Counted from the stretch's first letter, positions 44,918 to 56,133 are shown. The stretch: 64,000 nt of DNA from Lutjanus erythropterus (GCA_020091685.1 CM034592.1:40458362-40522361), one strand, 5' to 3'. Program-made: numbers and translations. The notes: generated by a model from the letters alone, not told the origin.

Positions 44918-47844
44918 ATACTGTACCAGTTTGTCGTTCTCCCAGGTATCCATGACGATGAGTGTGGTTTCCTCTCCATCTACTGTCAGCGTCCGCTCGT
45001 ATGTGTCCTCTGCAACAAACAATAAACACAAGTAATAAACAACGACACCGAGAATCTGTGAGGCTGCAGTGCACTGAGCTCAATGTTAAGGGCAGGTTTA
45101 ATGTTTACAGTGTTCATCATCCTGTTAGCAGGATAGAATGCTAACACTAATTAGCACTAAACACACTGAGAGTGATGGAAATGTAAAAATGTAAACCAAA
45201 GAGCCGCACACATTAAACAGACTATATCCACGCTACGCCACCAGGGGTCTCTCTCACATTTAAACAGTAACAAAAGACGTAGTTTGATTATGTTGTGAAG
45301 TGGCGTGGGATCATGGGAGTTGTTGTCTTCGTTGTTAAGATGACCACCACTGCAGATGAAAATCTATCTGACATTTTCCAGGGAATTATAGCTACTAGCA
45401 GCTTGTAGGAAATGCATCGTTACCTTGAATAAATTTTGTTGGAAACTTTTGGGATAACAAACATTTTTATGCATTTAATGTGGAAATGTTCCATATTGTA
45501 GCTTTAAAACCTGATGAAGGGGGTATGTGAAAGGTCAGGGGGTCAGAGTTTTACAAATTTCACAGCAGTTTTATCCAATAGTTGTTGAGATATTTCAGTC
45601 TAGAGTGGCGGATCAGCTGACCTACATCTCCGTCTCTGGAGCCACGACCCAAGCAAGGCTAGAAACAATAAACAACATGGAGGACAAACAACAAATTATA
45701 ACTGCGATCATACAGACATAAACAATAATCTGGCAAACAACAGTAACAACACTGTTAATAACTTGTAGCAAACAACTGCATCAGGACTCTGAGCTCTACA
45801 GCAAGAGGAATAAAAATGAGAAAAACTAAAGCAAAGCGTGTCATCTGGTACAGAGCTCAGTCAGCTTCAAAAATTAGCAACAGACAGCCTCTGCCCCCTC
45901 ACACTGTCAGACAATCAAGGATCAATACGGGCTGTCAATCATGGCCTCAGGCCAATCACCACGTGACACAGGAGCTGATCAATGCTGTCGGGTCAGTCAA
46001 GGTTGTGATGATCAGAACAAAGTCAGGGACAGAAACTGAAAACTGATCTGCTGAGGACTGAGCTGGAGTGTGAAAGCACAACAAGAAAACATGGTAAAAA
46101 CACTGAGAGGCTTCTCCTGTGATTCAGACTGTCACTTCTAGAAAGTTGTTGGACTTGTGAGCGCAGAGGTCACAGGCTGAGAGGAAGGAACCTCGCTAAT
46201 TAAAACTTATTTGTTTTATCCATACAAAAACAAATCACCGTGTTGTGAGAGGGGTTATGTGCTGCACTATTTTATGGCTGGGACCAGTTTCCCACCAACC
46301 AGGAAGGACTGTGGGAAGTGTTTTGAACAAGTTTCATGTTAAGTGTCTCCACAGTTCGGTCTGTGCTCCAATAACAGTTGAACAAGCATGGTACCCAACA
46401 AAACCTCAGTCAACTTTCTCCTTTTCCATTTCCTGTCCTGTACGAGGCTTATCTATGACGAAAACTTTGAAGATGGTTAAAAAATGTCACTAGGGGAGCT
46501 GGAAAAACAACACAGGCCCGTATAATCACATCTCAATTTAGCTCCTGTTAGCAAAACTATAGCTAACTGGCTAGGTTGTGACTGACTGTTAGCTAGTGTT
46601 TTGATAAAATTATCTATGAGATGCAACTAGCGAGCTAACAAGCATTAGCAAGCCTTTTGCTAATATTAGCTAAGTTAAGATGTCACTATATATGCTGCTT
46701 TTAAAGGTTCCCCTGCATCTTTTAACCATCTTCAAAATTTGATTTTCTATTAAGCATAGACGAGCTTAACACATGACATATCTATGTACAAGAAACAGGA
46801 GAGGAGAAAGTTGTTGAGGATCCAACGAGTACCACGCCTGATCTACTGTTGTTGAAGTACAGAGTAACACTGTGTTTGTCTAGAGTCTAATAAAAGAACA
46901 TATTTCTATCTAATTTGATATAAAGTACAGCTTGTTACATATCATTAGAGTAACGCGTTTTTAATTGTCTAATAAAGAACACATTCTTTTTAGTTTTTGT
47001 CTAATTTTATACAAATTACAGCTTATTAATGTGCTGTAAAATAAAGTCGGACCAAGTTGGCTAACATTAGCCACCACGAGCTACCAGACCATGACAGACT
47101 GCAAAACCCCTGTTAATGTGTTGAACTATGCAAAAAAGCATTTTAGCACCTCGGTCATGGTGGTTTCGATTTTGGTGCCATATGTCTGTCTGTTAGCAGG
47201 ATTACAGAAAAACTACTGGCTGGATTTTCGTGAAAATTGGTGGAAGAGTGTAGCACAGGCCAGGGAAGAACCTATTAAATTTTGGAATGGATCTGAATTG
47301 CAGGGCAGATAAACAAACTAGTTTTCACTTTTGTTAACATTGTGAGAGAAGACATTTGTCCTTGGCAGAGGTCTGTGCTCTCTGAGTGGCCGTCGAGTTG
47401 TTTATGGTATTTGTTTAAAGTGAGAACATTAAGGATTAACAGATAAACTAATCAGACAACCAAACATAACATCCCACCTCCAGGCTGTTCATCTTTCTCT
47501 GTGATCCCGGCAAAGATTCCCGCAAGGCTGGTCTTCCCGACGCCATGGTCGCCAAGCAACACCACTCTGTAGACACAGTCCGAGTCGCTCTGCGAGTCGT
47601 CCTCCGAGTCCGAGCTCCACTGGGCGCGGTAGTGGAGGGACTTGTCTCCAGGGTGGTAGGACGCCGACTGTCCCAGAGGAGGATGGCTGCGCTGGGTGCG
47701 GGGCTGCTCGGGGTCGGGCTGGGTGCTGCTGGGCGGCCGAGGGTCTCGAGTCCAGGACGGGTGCTGGTAGAAGTGGGCAGGAGGAATCGGCGTGCTGCCT
47801 CGCCGCCGCAGGGGCTCCTTCTCTCTCTGGGTGTTGAGGGTCAT
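42483..47844 (-). CDS. rem1: REM1, RGK-family small GTPase, complete, 4 coding exons
   Basis: Coding exons in transcript order: 47844-47478, 45009-44927, 43063-42856, 42760-42483; 936 nt, 311 residues, phases agree. The start MTLNTQREKEPLRRRGSTPI and LGQSAS then WSSDSEDD match human REM1 better than RRAD or GEM, and YRVVLLGD..GVGKTSLA is the REM1 P-loop. G1 is at 98-106. G3 is DTWE at 143-146 in place of the usual DxxG, an RGK hallmark. G4 is NKSD at 206-209 and G5 ETSA at 234-237. The basic C-terminal extension ends KARSKSCHDLAVL, with the RGK cysteine but no CaaX box. From family knowledge, RGK proteins bind the beta subunit of voltage-gated calcium channels, lower channel current and reshape the cytoskeleton at the plasma membrane. 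RRRGSTP near the N-terminus and SKSCHD near the end match reported 14-3-3 sites. Human REM1 has 298 residues. Confidence 0.95.
42856..43063 (-). CDS. rem1: REM1 coding exon 3 (G4 motif)
   Basis: Residues 151-219, including GSAYVIVYSVTDRSSF, ASELRITLRRARQ and PIILVGNKSDLVRSREV. NKSD is the guanine-specificity motif. Donor GAAG/GTGAGG, acceptor CTGTCAG. Confidence 0.95.
43064..44868. other. REM1 intron 2, no gene
   Basis: AT-rich, with AATAATAATAAT at about 43975. No repeat family recognised. Confidence 0.45.
44869..44915. repeat. (CA)n microsatellite next to REM1 exon 2 donor
   Basis: About 23 CA units. In transcript sense (TG)n begins about ten bases after the GT donor of exon 2. Confidence 0.95.
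44927..45009 (-). CDS. rem1: REM1 coding exon 2 (switch regions)
   Basis: Residues 123-150: EDTYERTLTVDGEETTLIVM then DTWENDKL. The DTWE replaces the DxxG motif of Ras. The donor GTACAGTATGAG runs directly into a (TG)n tract in transcript sense. Confidence 0.94.
46330..46835. mobile_element. Foldback element with GCTAGC-rich loop, copy 2
   Basis: Left arm CAACTTTCTCCTTTTCCATT and AACTTTGAAGATGGTTAAAA; right arm read in reverse CAACTTTCTCCTCTCCTGTT and TTTTGAAGATGGTTAAAAGA. The loop holds GTTAGCTAGTG and AGCTAACAAGCATTAGC. It lies in REM1 intron 1 and matches the design at 13985-14835. Confidence 0.7.
47150..47400. repeat. 'GTTAGCAGGATTACnnAAAAACTACTGG' repeat
   Basis: CTGTTAGCAGGATTACAGAA, AACTACTGGCTGGATTTTCG, AACCTATTAAATTTTGGAAT and TTGGCAGAGGTCTGTGCTCT follow the order of a repeat seen widely in fish. 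Its class is uncertain. It lies in REM1 intron 1. Confidence 0.5.
47478..47844 (-). CDS. rem1: REM1 coding exon 1 (start, P-loop)
   Basis: Residues 1-122 plus one base. Contains the Pro/Ser-rich, probably disordered N-terminus, an acidic Ser/Asp run (SSDSEDDSQSDSD) and the P-loop GDHGVGKTS. Donor GGAG/GTGGGA. The ATG at 47844 matches the conserved MTLN start shared by REM1, RRAD and GEM. Confidence 0.95.
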
Positions 47845-48129
47845 GTTGCTACGGTAACAGCATCAGGACAGGATGGGCCTGAGGATTCAAGGTTCAGAAT
47901 CAAGTCTGGTTCACTTTGGTCTTTAAGATTCTGAAAAGGGCTTTTAATTCACATTCAAAGCAACCAAAAACAGAGAATTGCTTTGGTGCGACGAAGGAAA
48001 CAAAGTTTTTTACTTTTTAAAACAAACTTTTTAAGTTCTAATTTCAGGTTTACTGTAAAGCTGAAACATGTTGCAAGTTCTTGAGTTTTGACCAACACTT
48101 CTGCTGACCTCCAGTGCTTTAACTTCGAC

Positions 48130-48480
48130 TACTTCAGGGTGTGTCAATACCATTGACAAAAATAAAGATGGACTTCCTCCAACTGGACGAAAACAGCACT
48201 ATATATCACTGATACGAGCACCGCCATCTTGTACAGGTGACATCATTTGTCTGTGCAGTGGTGATCGAGGTCGACGGGCCGACTAATGAAAACCAAACTG
48301 GTCTAAAAAATGAACACTTGAACAAAAATCAGCATGATAAGAATAAAATATTTGTTGCATTTGTTGCCCATGTCTTATCCATTAAAATAAATGGGGCAGG
48401 ATATATGGCCTGTACTGCAACCAGCCACCAGGGGGTGATTGAGATGTTTTTGCTTAATTTTTGAGGAGCATGTTCTTCTA
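48130..48480. repeat. 'CAGCCACCAGGGGGTGAT' teleost repeat
   Basis: ACAAAAATAAAGATGGACTT at the left, ACGAGCACCGCCATCTTGTA in the middle and GCAACCAGCCACCAGGGGGT, GATTGAGATGTTTTTGC at the right match a common percomorph repeat. Confidence 0.55.
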
Positions 48481-49020
48481 AAGATATGGGAATGGTCCGT
48501 GCACACTGACATCTGTGAAACCCTATAGAGTCGTCACACCAAAAGTGCAAATACAACCTTGTGCTGTTTAGCCATTTTGGCCAAGTCTGTCTTATAAAAG
48601 AAATATTTAATCACAAGAGCCTTCCTTAAATAAAAGACAAATAAATAAGAAAAACAAATCAAATTACTCAGAAAGGAGAGGGGGACTGTGCTCTGTTGAT
48701 TTTCTGCCTGGTTTTAGGGTCAAAATACACTTGACCCTCACAACATGTGTCAAGTAGGACTCTGCACTGATAGAGGAAGACTAGAGGAAAAGTTTGTTTT
48801 GTTTATCGCTGAATTCTTAGAGTTCTCAAACTCTTCTCTGTGATCCTACAGGGACTGTAAAAAACAAAATCTCAAGCCTTGTGGAATATATCAGAAAAGA
48901 CGGGAATGCCAGGATAGAAAATGTGCATTATGATTCTTTACTTTCTGATACGGTCTGCAGCTGCTTTGTATGATTATCAGAGGAAAAATATGTATTTTTA
49001 ATTTTGGGGCGAACTGCGCC

Positions 49021-49444
49021 TTAAAGGACCAGTGTGTAGGATTTAGTGCCATTCAACATGGCGGCCACCATGGACGAGGACCACAATTTTTCTCATTATC
49101 AGGTGATTACACTAATGAAAGCATATTTGTGACTATTTTATTACATGGTTGGGTTTAATACCTGTTATTTCTGTATAGCAGACGGTTGCTATGAAGAACA
49201 GACCGTTGCTATGGATACAGTATTAATCATAGACTCTGGAGGAGCAATTAAATCATTTTCAAATCAATAAAATCATTTTAAAATTAATAATTTGTGCCAA
49301 ATTATTTTTTTGGTGAGTAACTATGACATAAGTTGGATAATGTACGGTGAGTACGCCATTATCGTGAAATAAACCCATTCCATATTTAATTTTTGCCATA
49401 TTTACATTCAATAGATCCACCAGTCTTACATACTGAACCTTTAA
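49021..49444. mobile_element. TTAA-flanked 'AAAGGACCAGTGTGTAGGAT' element
   Basis: Left end TTAAAGGACCAGTGTGTAGG, right end read in reverse TTAAAGGTTCAGTATGTAAG. TTAA at both ends suggests a piggyBac/Kolobok-type non-autonomous element. It includes a doubled GACGGTTGCTATG / GACCGTTGCTATG. Confidence 0.8.
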
Positions 49445-49654
49445 ACCCTTTTAAGTGGGTGAAAGTCACTCTGAGTTATCCAGATTTGTCTGGAAACAGT
49501 CAGACAGATGGGAGGACTGATGATAGAAGCACCAGGGGAATTTATTTCTGATATTTACACAGGAAGCAGATTTCCTGTGACTACATCCCTTTACATTAAT
49601 GATGTTTTAAAGTTGCTGTTAGTAGACTAAATCGGGGTACAGTGTGATTACAGA

Positions 49655-50012
49655 TTACAGCTGCAACGATTAATTGATTATTAAATTAATCGCCAACTAT
49701 TTTGATAATTGGTTAATCGTTTTGAGTCAATTTTAATAAAAAATGTCCAATTCATTTGATTTCAGCTTCTCAAATGTGAATATTTTCTGGTTTCTTCAGT
49801 CCTGAATGACAGTAAACTGAATATCTTTGTGTTTTGGACAAAACAAAAAATTTTCAGCCGTCAAACCTGGGCTTTGGAAAACAGTGATCAATGATTTTTC
49901 ACCATTTTTTGACGTTTTATTGACTAAACCACTAATCGATAAACAATGGATTCACAGAGAAAATAATCAACAGATTAATCGATGATGAAAATAATAATTG
50001 TTGCAGCTCTAG
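49655..50012. mobile_element. 'GGGCTGCAAC...GATTAATC' element, copy 4
   Basis: Starts CAGCTGCAACGATTAATTGA and ends GAAAATAATAATTGTTGCAG. Core: AATATTTTCTGGTTTCTTCA, GTAAACTGAATATCTTTG. Well preserved ends. Confidence 0.8.
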
Positions 50013-50194
50013 ACCAGATGTACCTATGAAACCGCCTAGCAAGCATAAGAGAGCACAGACACACAAACAAACCTCCTACAATAAATAATTCAAGTATATG
50101 AAGGTGCCAAGTACGACAGTCAGTGATGGTGAGGTTGAGTCCGGCCAAGTCAGATCTCCTGCCTCTGGGGGTATTTAATGAACTAGTCACTGTG

Positions 50195-50556
50195 GCTGCA
50201 GCAGCAAATAACGATTAATGTCATTGTCAATTAATAAGTTGATGACATTCTCAATCAATCTAGTTAGCTGTTTAGTCTATGAAATGATAGAAAATAGCAA
50301 AAAATGTTGGTCAGAGTTTCCCAACAGTGACGTCCTCAAATATCTTGTTTTGTTCAAAAACACAAAGATATTCAGTTTACTGTCATAAAGGAGTAAAGAA
50401 ATCAGAAAATATTCACGTCTGAGAAGCAGAAATCTCAGAGGTTGGACATTATTATCTTTAAAAAAATGACTTGATTAATCAGTTATCAAAGTAGTTTATT
50501 ATTAATTTAATAGTTGATTAATAATTGATTTAGTGATTAATTGTTGCAGCCCTTAT
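50195..50556. mobile_element. 'GGGCTGCAAC...GATTAATC' element, copy 5, opposite orientation
   Basis: Starts TGGCTGCAGCAGCAAATAAC and ends TTAATTGTTGCAGCCCTTAT. Core appears inverted to copy 4 (AAAGATATTCAGTTTACTGT, CAGAAAATATTCAC). The pair lies about 180 bases apart. Confidence 0.8.
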
Positions 50557-51096
50557 AGTAATAGTTAAAAAAAAAAGTCCTCCAAAATCCTCAAAAATTA
50601 TTTGTTACCACTCGTAATTATATGTTAAATTTGTGCTCATTCATTCAGGAGAACCCTTTCAGACTGTCAGGAGGTCAAATGTCACCGATCTCTCATGTAA
50701 AATGTCACACAGTGTGTGACTGAAAAGACTAAACAAACAACTTCAGGCACTTTCAGTAAAGTGAGATCGACCACAAACTCCAAAACAACACATCCAAAAT
50801 GTTTGTTTTCACATTTACAAGTTTAACTTCACATGTAAAATGTCTTCCTGTGAAATGTTATCACATGTGAAGTGTCCAAAAATGTCCAAAAGTGTAAAAT
50901 ATGTTTCACGTGTTTTTTTAAATGTGAAAAAATATCTGAGAATCACGTGTGCTGATACAATGTGAATTGGTTTTTGGACATTTCACAAGTGAGAGAGAAT
51001 AATTAAAGTGTGAAGTTTGTAAGAGGCAGCTGACAAACTTAAAGAATAAAAACATCAGCAGTAAACAACATGTAATAGACAGATGGAGTAACTTAC

Positions 51097-51250
51097 CATA
51101 CACCCCATGAACAGTGTTGTGTCCGTCCAGACTCAGAAAACAACAGAACTGAACTGAACCCTGTCTCTGTCTCTCCCTCTCTGTGTGTCTCTGTCGGTGT
51201 AACAGTACCCCGGTGCCACAGTAACCCGCCTGGAAAAAAAAAAGTTCCAC
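51097..51250 (-). other. Candidate REM1 non-coding first exon
   Basis: In minus-strand sense this stretch ends at a consensus donor TATG/GTAAGT. It lies 3.2 kb upstream of the REM1 start codon with no other gene between, and a TATAAA sits further upstream at 51497-51492. It holds a short ATGGGGTGTATG at its 3' end that could open an upstream ORF. Assignment to REM1 is inference: the right-hand limit and acceptor are not fixed. Confidence 0.35.
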
Positions 51251-51351
51251 AACAGCGTTAAAAATTCAGCAGTGGAATCACAGAGTTATCTACCTCCCTC
51301 TGTGTGTGTGTGTCAGAGTGACAGCAGAGGAGAAACAGATAACTGAGCAGG

Positions 51352-51352
<1 letters not shown>

Positions 51353-51382
<30 letters not shown>
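51353..51382. repeat. (TG)n(AG)n microsatellite
   Basis: About 14 TG units followed by AGAGAGAGAG. It lies upstream of the candidate REM1 first exon. Confidence 0.9.
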
Positions 51383-51392
<10 letters not shown>

Positions 51393-51639
51393 TGTGTGTG
51401 TTATCAGTGAGGAGGATGAGGAAACTTTGGTCACTTCCTGTTCGACCCACAAGACAAAGTTTGGCTTCATGAAACTTCAGTCAGGACGGACGAGTTTATA
51501 AAAACATTATATGATAATTTATTTATTTTTTTCTCATGCTGGGGTTGAGATGAGGAGCTTTAAAGTTATCAAAATAAACTTCCAAAATACAGATAAGACA
51601 ATGGACTGGATAAAAGCTTGTGTTTATTTATTAACTTGA

Positions 51640-52285
51640 AAGCTAAATAACTAGATGTTTCTTTCAGGACATGTTTAAAGAGACACTGATACTGCATACC
51701 AAAGAGATGGCTAATGAATAAAAAGTGAAATAACTACCAAGAAAATGAAGGACTAGCTGATGCAATACCCTTTTTTAAATAATCAGTTTACTAGCAGATT
51801 AAGTACTGGCGATATGAAGAACCAGTTAACTAACTAGCTGTTTACTGCCTAGCTTACAGATAAAGGAACAGTTTACTAGCTAACTGAAAAAGGACTGGTT
51901 TGGCTTACTGACTAACCTAACTAGCTAATCCAGGACAGACTGATAAATATACCAGTTTTAATTGATGAAGGACTAACTGACAACAATACCACTTTACAAA
52001 TGAGCTAGCTGATCAAAGAAAACAACTAGCTAACAATTGATTTAAAAAAAGCTAACTAATGAATCACCAGCTTACCTTCTAGCAAGCTGAAGAAGGATCA
52101 GTGTATTAGCTAACTGACAAGGACCAGTTCACTAACTAGGAAGGGGACAAGGTCCAATTTACTAGTAGGTTACAGAAGGACTTATTTATAAAGATACCAG
52201 TCTAATAACTACCTATCTAATGAAGGACTACCACAAAATACCAGTTTACCAGCTAACTAGCTGACAAAGGACTAACTGATATAAA
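51640..52285. repeat. CTAG-rich degenerate satellite, left block
   Basis: Imperfect units of about 25-45 bases built from GATAAAGGACTAG, ATACCAGTTTACTA and ACTAGCTAACTGA. It breaks off at about 52287, where an L1-like LINE begins, and continues at 54056. Confidence 0.85.
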
Positions 52286-52286
52286 T

Positions 52287-54055
52287 ACCAGTTTCCACTC
52301 TCTCCTTCCTTCTTTGCCATTTACATGGAAACACTTGCCACAGCAGTCTGCCAAAATAATCTTATAAAAGGTATAAAAGGTGTACAGTCTACCATGATTA
52401 ATCACAAAATAAACTTTTATGCAGATGATGTCTTACTCTATAGAACCCACAAGTCATTACCAGAAACTGTTCAACTATTCAGTAGATTCTTTGCAATTTC
52501 ACTACTAAATAAACTACTAAACTAAAACTAAAGTACTAAATAAAGTGTTCAACTGAGCATTTCTCCCACCACAGACACCATAAGATATCTAGGGATTAAC
52601 ATTTACCCCAAGCTGCCAGAGCTGGTACACCTAAATTTCAACCAACTTATCAAAACAATAGAAGACAACACAAACAGATGGACGACCCTATCAGTTTCAT
52701 TAATTGGAAGAATTGCAATCATCAAAATGAAAATACTTGCCAAAATAAATTACCTTTTCTCAATGATCCCAGTACACCCACCCCCCACATGGTTCAGATC
52801 TTTAGGCTCTACAATAACAAACTTTTACTGGAAAAACAAAAGACCTAGATTTGAACCGACTACATTGCAAGCTGGGAGGAGGCCACGGGGCAGACCGAGG
52901 ACTAGGTGGAGGGATTATATCTCTGCCTGGGAACACCTCGGGATTCCCCAGTCAGAGCTGGTTAACATAGCCAGGGAAAGGGATGTCTGGGGTCCCCTGC
53001 TGGAACTGGTACCTCCATGACCCAATTTCAGATAAGCGGTTTAAGATGGATGGATGAATGGGAGGATAAAGACATCACACAGCTCCAACATATCCAAAAC
53101 TCAGCTTTTAATCTTTTCAAAGAACTGATTCACGAGTACGAAATAGATCACAAATCTTTTATCCAATATGTGCAGCTTAAATCAGTCATAACACATAAAA
53201 TTAACTAAAAACAATGCAATATTCTAACATCCATACTAGTAGAAGAAACAAACAAACTTACAACACCCAATAAAACCCTCTCCACACTGTACAGACTCAT
53301 CAATACTGACCTGACAAGATCCCTCTCAACTATTAAATGGGAAAAAGATTAATCTATAACATTAGATAATGACTCTTGGACAAACACATTTTCAATGACA
53401 AACAAACCCAGCATCCAAATCATACAGTACAAAATCAACCATATCAGTCAACCCTTAACACCTCAGATGATTACATCCACACACTATGGCACTGCACACC
53501 TGTACAGCACTTCTGGAAAGAAACGAGAGAAACTGTCCCTCATATTGGGCTGCCGGAGTCCACTCTGCCTGTTAGGAGACTTATCTTCAAACTCAATCAC
53601 AATTCCCAACCACAGCATAAAAATAGTACTCATCGCTCTAACTGTCGCCAAGAAAACCTTCAAAGCTGGAAAAAGCAGAAAAAAATTAAACATCTCACTA
53701 TGTATAGACCTCTTTATGGAACATATAACAGTGGAAAAACTAACTGCATCTATTAATCACAAACTGCATCAGTTTGAGAAAGTTTGGGAGCCGATCCTGT
53801 CTGCATTACTTCCTGAATGACCCACACAGCTTAACAATCACTTGCACTCCTGGCACCTACTCCTTAATAACCTCCTTTTCTCTTTTCTCTCCTCTCCTTT
53901 GAACAGACACACATACACACACTTCTGCGCTTTCTATTTCTCTCGTTTCTATCTTGCCATTACCGCTACTGTTATGATTAATATTACTACTGCGGTAACT
54001 GTTGTTTGTTGTGGTGGTCCACTTAATATAGCTTACTATAACACACTGTACGGAC
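52287..54055 (+). mobile_element. L1-like LINE, 5'-truncated, with nested RTE-like tail
   Basis: Starts within reverse transcriptase (SPLLFAIYMETLA-like), then KINFYADDVLLYRTHKSLPE with the YADD catalytic motif. Later come ISLIGRIAIIKMKILAKINY, FSMIPVHPPPTWF and FYWKNKRPR. After the nested piece it resumes with LFKELIHEYEIDHKSFIQYV, DDYIHTLWHCTPVQHFW (the L1 ORF2 tail) and ends FEKVWEPILSALLPE and stop, followed by a 3' UTR. Several frame breaks make it inactive. Confidence 0.85.
52862..53056 (+). mobile_element. RTE/Rex-like LINE 3' tail nested in the L1-like element
   Basis: AGRRPRGRPRTRWRDYISAW then EHLGIPQSELVNIARERDVW and GPLLELVPP is the C-terminal end of a fish non-LTR element, followed by GATAAGCGGTTTAAGATGGA and a TGGATGGATG tail. 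Heavy 5' truncation is typical of LINE insertions. The exact LINE clade is uncertain. Confidence 0.8.
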
Positions 54056-54600
54056 CCATTTTACTAACTAGTAGGCTGATGAAGGACTAACTAATAATAA
54101 AATTAACTACTCTAACTGATAAAAAATACCAGTTTAAAAGCTGTTTACTAGCTTGCTAGCTAACAAAGGACCAGTATACTAACTAGTAGGCTGATGAAGG
54201 ACTAGCCTAAATGATACTGATACCACTTTAACTAAGCTGGGTAACTGATAAAAATACTAGTTTAATAGCTGTTTACAAACTAGCTAGCTCAGAGAAGGAC
54301 AAGTGTACTAACTAGCTAAAAGTTTACCAACTGGATAGCTAACAAAGGACTACTGGCAAAGATACCAGTTTACTAATAGCCGATGAAGAACCAGTTATAC
54401 CTAGATAAAACAAACTGTAAGGACCATGTTTACTAACTTGAAGACTGATAAAAGACTGATGAAAGACTTATTGATAAAGGTGTCAGTTTGGTTACATGCA
54501 AGATACTGAAAGACTGTGCCAACTTAGACTACCTAAAGAAAACCAGTTTACTAGCTAGCAGATGAATCAAGTCCACCAACTAGCAAGTCCACTTAAGTCT
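54056..54600. repeat. CTAG-rich degenerate satellite, right block
   Basis: Same unit design as 51640-52285: ACTAACTAGTAGGCTGATGA, AAGGACTAACTGATAAAAAT, ACCAGTTTACTAGCTAGC. The unit ACTAACTAGTAGGCTGATGA is seen twice almost unchanged (54062 and 54179). Confidence 0.85.
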
Positions 54601-55516
54601 GGATTTTCAGACTGGGAGGGTGCAATGATGCAATGTCTAGGGTGTTTTTTGTCAGGATATCTTGGTCTATACTGCACGGGAGTACCTGTTTGGATCAGTT
54701 TTAACATTTTAATTTAATCTCTGAGAGTTTGGATATATCATAGTAGAGTATTTTCATTTTTAATCATTCTTAACTGAATTCCTTTTTCTGGCAGGAATGG
54801 GTTTCCACAGTTTACACATGAGCTGACATGGAAAATTAGATTAAAGAGGAACACACTTCACTTCCTCTTTGTCAGAGTGAGTGCTCTTACTGAAACCCAA
54901 CACATCACAGATGTTTAGATTTTATCCACCCCCTCAGTTTGAAAGTTTAAAATTTAAGAGGAGGAGTTTCCTCCCAGATCACCATCACCTCATCCAATAC
55001 AACGAACCATTCGGTTACTAGAGGCCAATAACTGATTACCAACCCCTTTTATTATTACAGCCAGCTGCTTAAAGCTCTGCCAGCAGCCCCATCACTCCCT
55101 CTGCAGGTGTGGACTGATATTACTGACTGTGGATCAGATCATGTTTCTTTGTTTTAATTTTTGATGCTTTAGAAAACAAATACATTTCTCTAAATACTGC
55201 AGTAAGAAAATAAAAAGTCCAGAATCTGCACTAATGTTTTGTCTAGTTTGCTCAACAACAATATTTTCTTAAACAAGCATTGTAATCAATTATTTTTAGG
55301 TACATCTATGTGGATCCAGAGGGTTTACTGTATTAGTAATTGTACTGATAGTAGTAGTTGTATTGTGTGGAATATTGGCCTCTGCTGCCCCCACATGGCC
55401 ACTGGAGGAAATGCAACAGTGAAGTTAATATTTTTCAGTGCTGCTACATTCAACCTGTGTACATGTTTGCATCTAAACGTATTTTCTTTTATCATTTAGT
55501 CTGCTGTATCCTAAGC
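54601..55516. other. Spacer between REM1 and the membrane protein gene
   Basis: AT-rich with no recognised gene or repeat family. Confidence 0.45.
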
Positions 55517-55966
55517 CAGTGGTTCTCAAATATGGGTCCAGGGAGCCTCAGGATCCATGACAGTCTGAAAGGGGGTCAGTGAAAAGTTTTCAGATTCATT
55601 GATTTAAATGATCTTGATATTAGAAATATTATTTATTTATTACAAAAGGCTTCAATATAGCCTGCATTTATTTTGATTAAACCTTTAGCAAACATTACCT
55701 ATTTACACAAACTATTTTATATACCTATCATATTCAATTCTCAGTCTAATTTTAATGCTATATTATTTAAAATTATCAGATTCAGCATTTTACTTTATGT
55801 ATGCACTAAGAGTGATGTGTGTGTATGTATGTTAATGGTATTCTGATTTTTTTTTTTTTTAAATACATAATGTAATAATAATAACAATAAATGTTGTTGT
55901 TGTTGTTATATTTTGTTATTTTGTAAGGGGTCCTTGACTGAAAAAAAAAAAAAATTAGAGCCTCTG
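55517..55966. mobile_element. Non-autonomous hAT element with 8-bp target duplication
   Basis: Left end CAGTGGTTCTCAAA; right end read in reverse CAGAGGCTCTAAT. Flanked by TCCTAAGC (55509-55516) and TCCTAAAC (55967-55974), 7 of 8 matching, as expected for hAT insertion. The interior is AT-rich with TTGTTGTTGTTG and an A-run. Confidence 0.85.
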
Positions 55967-56133
55967 TCCTAAACATTAGGATTAATGTTAAGCCTATTTG
56001 AATGTACTTGAGTCTTTTATTGCACTCAGGCTTTTGATGCAACCGTATACTTAAAATGGTTTGATATATTATCAGATTTTTAGGCTGCCCATGTACACGG
56101 TCATCATATTAAAATGAAAATCTTTATTTGTCT

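Noticed and set aside
42483-47844. Assignment as RRAD or GEM
   Set aside because: The N-terminus MTLN...RRGSTP occurs in relatives too, but LGQSAS, VVLLGD.GVGKTSLA, VAELFEGVVRQ and the end LAVL fit REM1 best.
47545-47934. A 129-codon plus-strand frame opposite REM1 exon 1
   Set aside because: Antisense shadow of a GC-rich coding exon. The minus strand carries the conserved GTPase sequence.
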